Program-made: the position numbers and the translations under genes | Shown: piece by piece, positions 62,382-64,000 of the stretch | Layout of the letters: every line of letters begins with the position of its first letter | How positions within the stretch are numbered: position 1 is the first letter of the stretch | Notes under the pieces: generated by a model | The model's database searches: none | Seen by the model: the letters and a program-made list of their open reading frames with translations, nothing else | What the model was told of the DNA's origin: nothing | NCBI GenBank assembly: GCA_041859045.1 | Contig: JBHELB010000039.1 | Span: forward strand, 62,001 to 126,000 | DNA length: 64,000 nt | Direction: 5' to 3' | From: JBHELB01 sp041859045 | GTDB lineage: Bacteria > Hydrogenedentota > Hydrogenedentia > Hydrogenedentales > SLHB01

Positions 62382-63142
62382 TTCACGCCGCGCTCGTCAT
62401 CCTGTTTAGCCTTGGCGCGACGCCGTATGGGGATGTCTTCGCGCAAGCGCAACGCGCGTTCGACGCGGGCGATTATGCCGCCGCCGCAAAGGCCTACGAG
62501 CAGGTCATCGCGACGGACTCGGTATCGCCGGAGTTGTTCTACAATACAGGCAATGCCTATTTCCGCGCGGGACGTTTGGGGCCGGCGATCGCGAATTATG
62601 AGCGCGCGCTGCAACTGCGCCCTGGGTACCGCGCGGCGCGCGAGAATCTCGAGCATGCGCTTGAGCAGACGCCGCGAAAACTCGCCAAACCGCTGCCGTC
62701 GGAATGGGAACAAAGCCTGCTCTTTTGGCATTATTCGTTAAGTCCGCGTCTGGCCGAAGGCCTCGCGGCGATGAGTTGGTTGTTTTTTTGGGGCGCATTG
62801 GCGGTGCGGCGCTGGCGCGCCTTGTCATACACCCGCGTCGCGGCGGTGATGCTAGGCATCGCATCGGTAGCGCTTGCCGCGTCCGCTTGGGCCAAGCATC
62901 ATCCTGCGCCACTCGCGGTCGCAAGTGCGGCGAAGATCCAGGTACACTACGCAAACACCGAATCGAGCACGGTTCGGTTCGAGCTTCAGGAGGGCGATCG
63001 CGTGGCGCTCGATGGCGTACGCGAGGGCGATTGGATTCATGTGCGTACGGCCAGCGGTGAAGAGGGTTGGGCCCGCCGCGCGCAGTTCACCCTTGTCGGA
63101 CCGCCCTATGCTGCCGCGCCGGCGCAGGAGACAACGCCATGA
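62378..63142 (+). CDS. BatE-like TPR/SH3 membrane protein
   Basis: The 254-residue protein has an N-terminal hydrophobic signal, two TPRs (about 20-95; FDAGDYAAAAKAYEQVIATD, YFRAGRLGPAIANYERALQL), two transmembrane helices (about 122-142, 148-168) and a bacterial SH3 domain (about 182-240; VHYANTESSTVRFELQEGDR, GDWIHVRTASGEEGWARR). This TPR-TM-TM-SH3 order is that of BatE. The SH3 part may bind peptidoglycan or proteins in the periplasm. It ends the Bat set and overlaps glnD by ATGA. Confidence 0.85.
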   Translation: MIHAALVILFSLGATPYGDVFAQAQRAFDAGDYAAAAKAYEQVIATDSVSPELFYNTGNAYFRAGRLGPAIANYERALQLRPGYRAARENLEHALEQTPRKLAKPLPSEWEQSLLFWHYSLSPRLAEGLAAMSWLFFWGALAVRRWRALSYTRVAAVMLGIASVALAASAWAKHHPAPLAVASAAKIQVHYANTESSTVRFELQEGDRVALDGVREGDWIHVRTASGEEGWARRAQFTLVGPPYAAAPAQETTP

Positions 63143-64000
63143 CGCGATCGTTCGCCGAGCTTGTACACATCGCCCGTCAAGGCGAGGACGCCGCACGCGC
63201 ACTGTCGCGTGAGGAATGTCTCGAAGCCGCGCGCATCCACGCGCAGGAAGGGCGCGACGCGATCCGGCAGAAACACGCCGACGGCGACTCGGGCGGCAAC
63301 GTGGTGCATGCCCTGTCGCGTCTGGCGGATGCGATTGTGCGCGGCGCTTATCTCTTCGGCGTGTGGACAACGCCGTGTCCGCCCGCGGTGCAGTCGCGCG
63401 TTGCCGTGTGCGCGATGGGCGGCTACGGACGCGAGGAGCTCAGTCCCGGATCCGATCTGGATGTCTGCCTGCTATTTGAGGGGTCGCTCGACAAAAACAT
63501 CGAAGATCTCAACAAATACATGATTCCGTTCCTGTGGGATCTCGGATTCAAAGTCGGCTACACGACCTACAGCATTCCCGAGGCGATGCACCTGGCGCGC
63601 ACGGACATGACGGCGTTCACGAGCTACCTCGAAGGCCGCCTCATCTGCGGCGACAGCTCCGTGTTCGCGCGTTTGAAGCTGTATGTTCGCGAGTTGCAGT
63701 CGGGCGAAATGGCGGATCGATTTATTCAACAAAAAGTCCACGACCGCACTGAAGGATTGCCGGAGGAATGCCGCGATCTGTTTCATCCCGAACCCAATCT
63801 GAAGGAAAATGCGGGTGGGCTGCGCGATTTCCACACCGCGCTTTGGCTTTTGATGATGGCCTATGGTGTAAACACACTCGACGACGCCGTGGCACAGGGG
63901 ATCATTACGTCCGACGAACAGCTCGATTTTGTCGAAGGCCTCGACGTGCTCTGGCGCATTCGCAACGAACTGCACTTTCTTACCAATACCCACCAGGATA
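63139..64000 (+). CDS. glnD: PII uridylyltransferase GlnD (partial, N-terminal part)
   Basis: The gene starts at ATG 63139 in an ATGA overlap with the BatE-like gene and runs off the window after 287 codons. The visible part has the GlnD nucleotidyltransferase signature AVCAMGGYGREELSPGSDLD and VCLLF, with both metal-binding Asp, then TSYLEGRLICGDSSVFARL, LFHPEPNLKENAGGLRDFHT and WRIRNELHFLTN. GlnD adds and removes UMP on PII proteins in response to glutamine, so it controls nitrogen assimilation. The HD and ACT domains are expected beyond the edge. Its fusion to the Bat transcript by overlap is unexpected for a nitrogen regulator. Confidence 0.92.
   Translation, partial: MTRSFAELVHIARQGEDAARALSREECLEAARIHAQEGRDAIRQKHADGDSGGNVVHALSRLADAIVRGAYLFGVWTTPCPPAVQSRVAVCAMGGYGREELSPGSDLDVCLLFEGSLDKNIEDLNKYMIPFLWDLGFKVGYTTYSIPEAMHLARTDMTAFTSYLEGRLICGDSSVFARLKLYVRELQSGEMADRFIQQKVHDRTEGLPEECRDLFHPEPNLKENAGGLRDFHTALWLLMMAYGVNTLDDAVAQGIITSDEQLDFVEGLDVLWRIRNELHFLTNTHQD

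Overview
The window is a GC-rich bacterial chromosome segment, densely coded on both strands, with many ATGA or one-to-eight-base gene overlaps. I see no rRNA or tRNA genes, no insertion sequences and no CRISPR array. The gene mix points to a Gram-negative, non-model lineage of the PVC/Hydrogenedentota kind: a bacterial V/A-type ATPase, a DUF4838 protein, a URO-D-like methyltransferase, FG-GAP and Gly-rich secreted proteins, Bat/MoxR operons, and an anti-sigma-like/[FeFe]-hydrogenase-like fusion. The phylum is an inference from gene content, not a marker-gene result.

Region 1 (1-9150): the tail of an alkaline-phosphatase-superfamily gene, a secreted protein with three TRASH/YHS-like Cys modules, a very large PocR-GAF-multi-PAS histidine kinase with its NarL-type regulator, a PP2C phosphatase, a URO-D-family protein and a secreted FG-GAP propeller. 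Region 2 (9144-16200, minus strand): a MoxR-DUF58-transglutaminase (TgpA-type) operon, a secreted DUF4838 protein and a stand-alone sigma-region-4-like HTH protein. Region 3 (16214-21080): a sugar epimerase/PLP aminotransferase fusion, divergent from a hexapeptide acyltransferase and a HAD-like protein, then a lipoprotein hydrolase and an SCP2 protein. Region 4 (21081-24642): about 1.1 kb without recognisable genes, a 43-residue histone-H1-like Lys/Ala protein, then a DRTGG protein and a HATPase-ferredoxin-[FeFe]-hydrogenase-like fusion.

Region 5 (24654-35700, minus strand): an Eis-like acetyltransferase and a V-type ATPase operon (G/H-I-K-E-C-F-A-B). The operon has a good promoter and terminator, is interrupted by two toxin-antitoxin-type pairs (VapBC and MNT/HEPN) on either side of atpA, and has no subunit D gene. 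Region 6 (36044-44481): a hybrid sensor kinase overlapping a D-Ala-D-Ala carboxypeptidase, then tsaB, rimI, an aspartate-type aminotransferase, a DAHP synthase and an endonuclease III-like glycosylase. Region 7 (44491-52430) is accessory in character: a Fic protein behind a three-copy operator-like repeat, a nucleotidyltransferase, a probable alpha/alpha-barrel carbohydrate enzyme and a 1090-residue secreted SGNH-hydrolase/DUF5011/Gly-rich protein.

Region 8 (52406-64000): an 8-codon leader ORF overlapping a ten-gene Bat-type operon: a small membrane protein, MoxR, DUF58, a SurA/parvulin-like protein, a DUF4381/BatD-like protein, two VWA proteins (BatA, BatB), a Gln-rich TPR protein, BatD, and a BatE-like TPR/SH3 protein. 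The last gene overlaps glnD, which runs off the window. The window thus carries two separate MoxR/DUF58 systems, which are thought to act in envelope protein assembly or stress tolerance.
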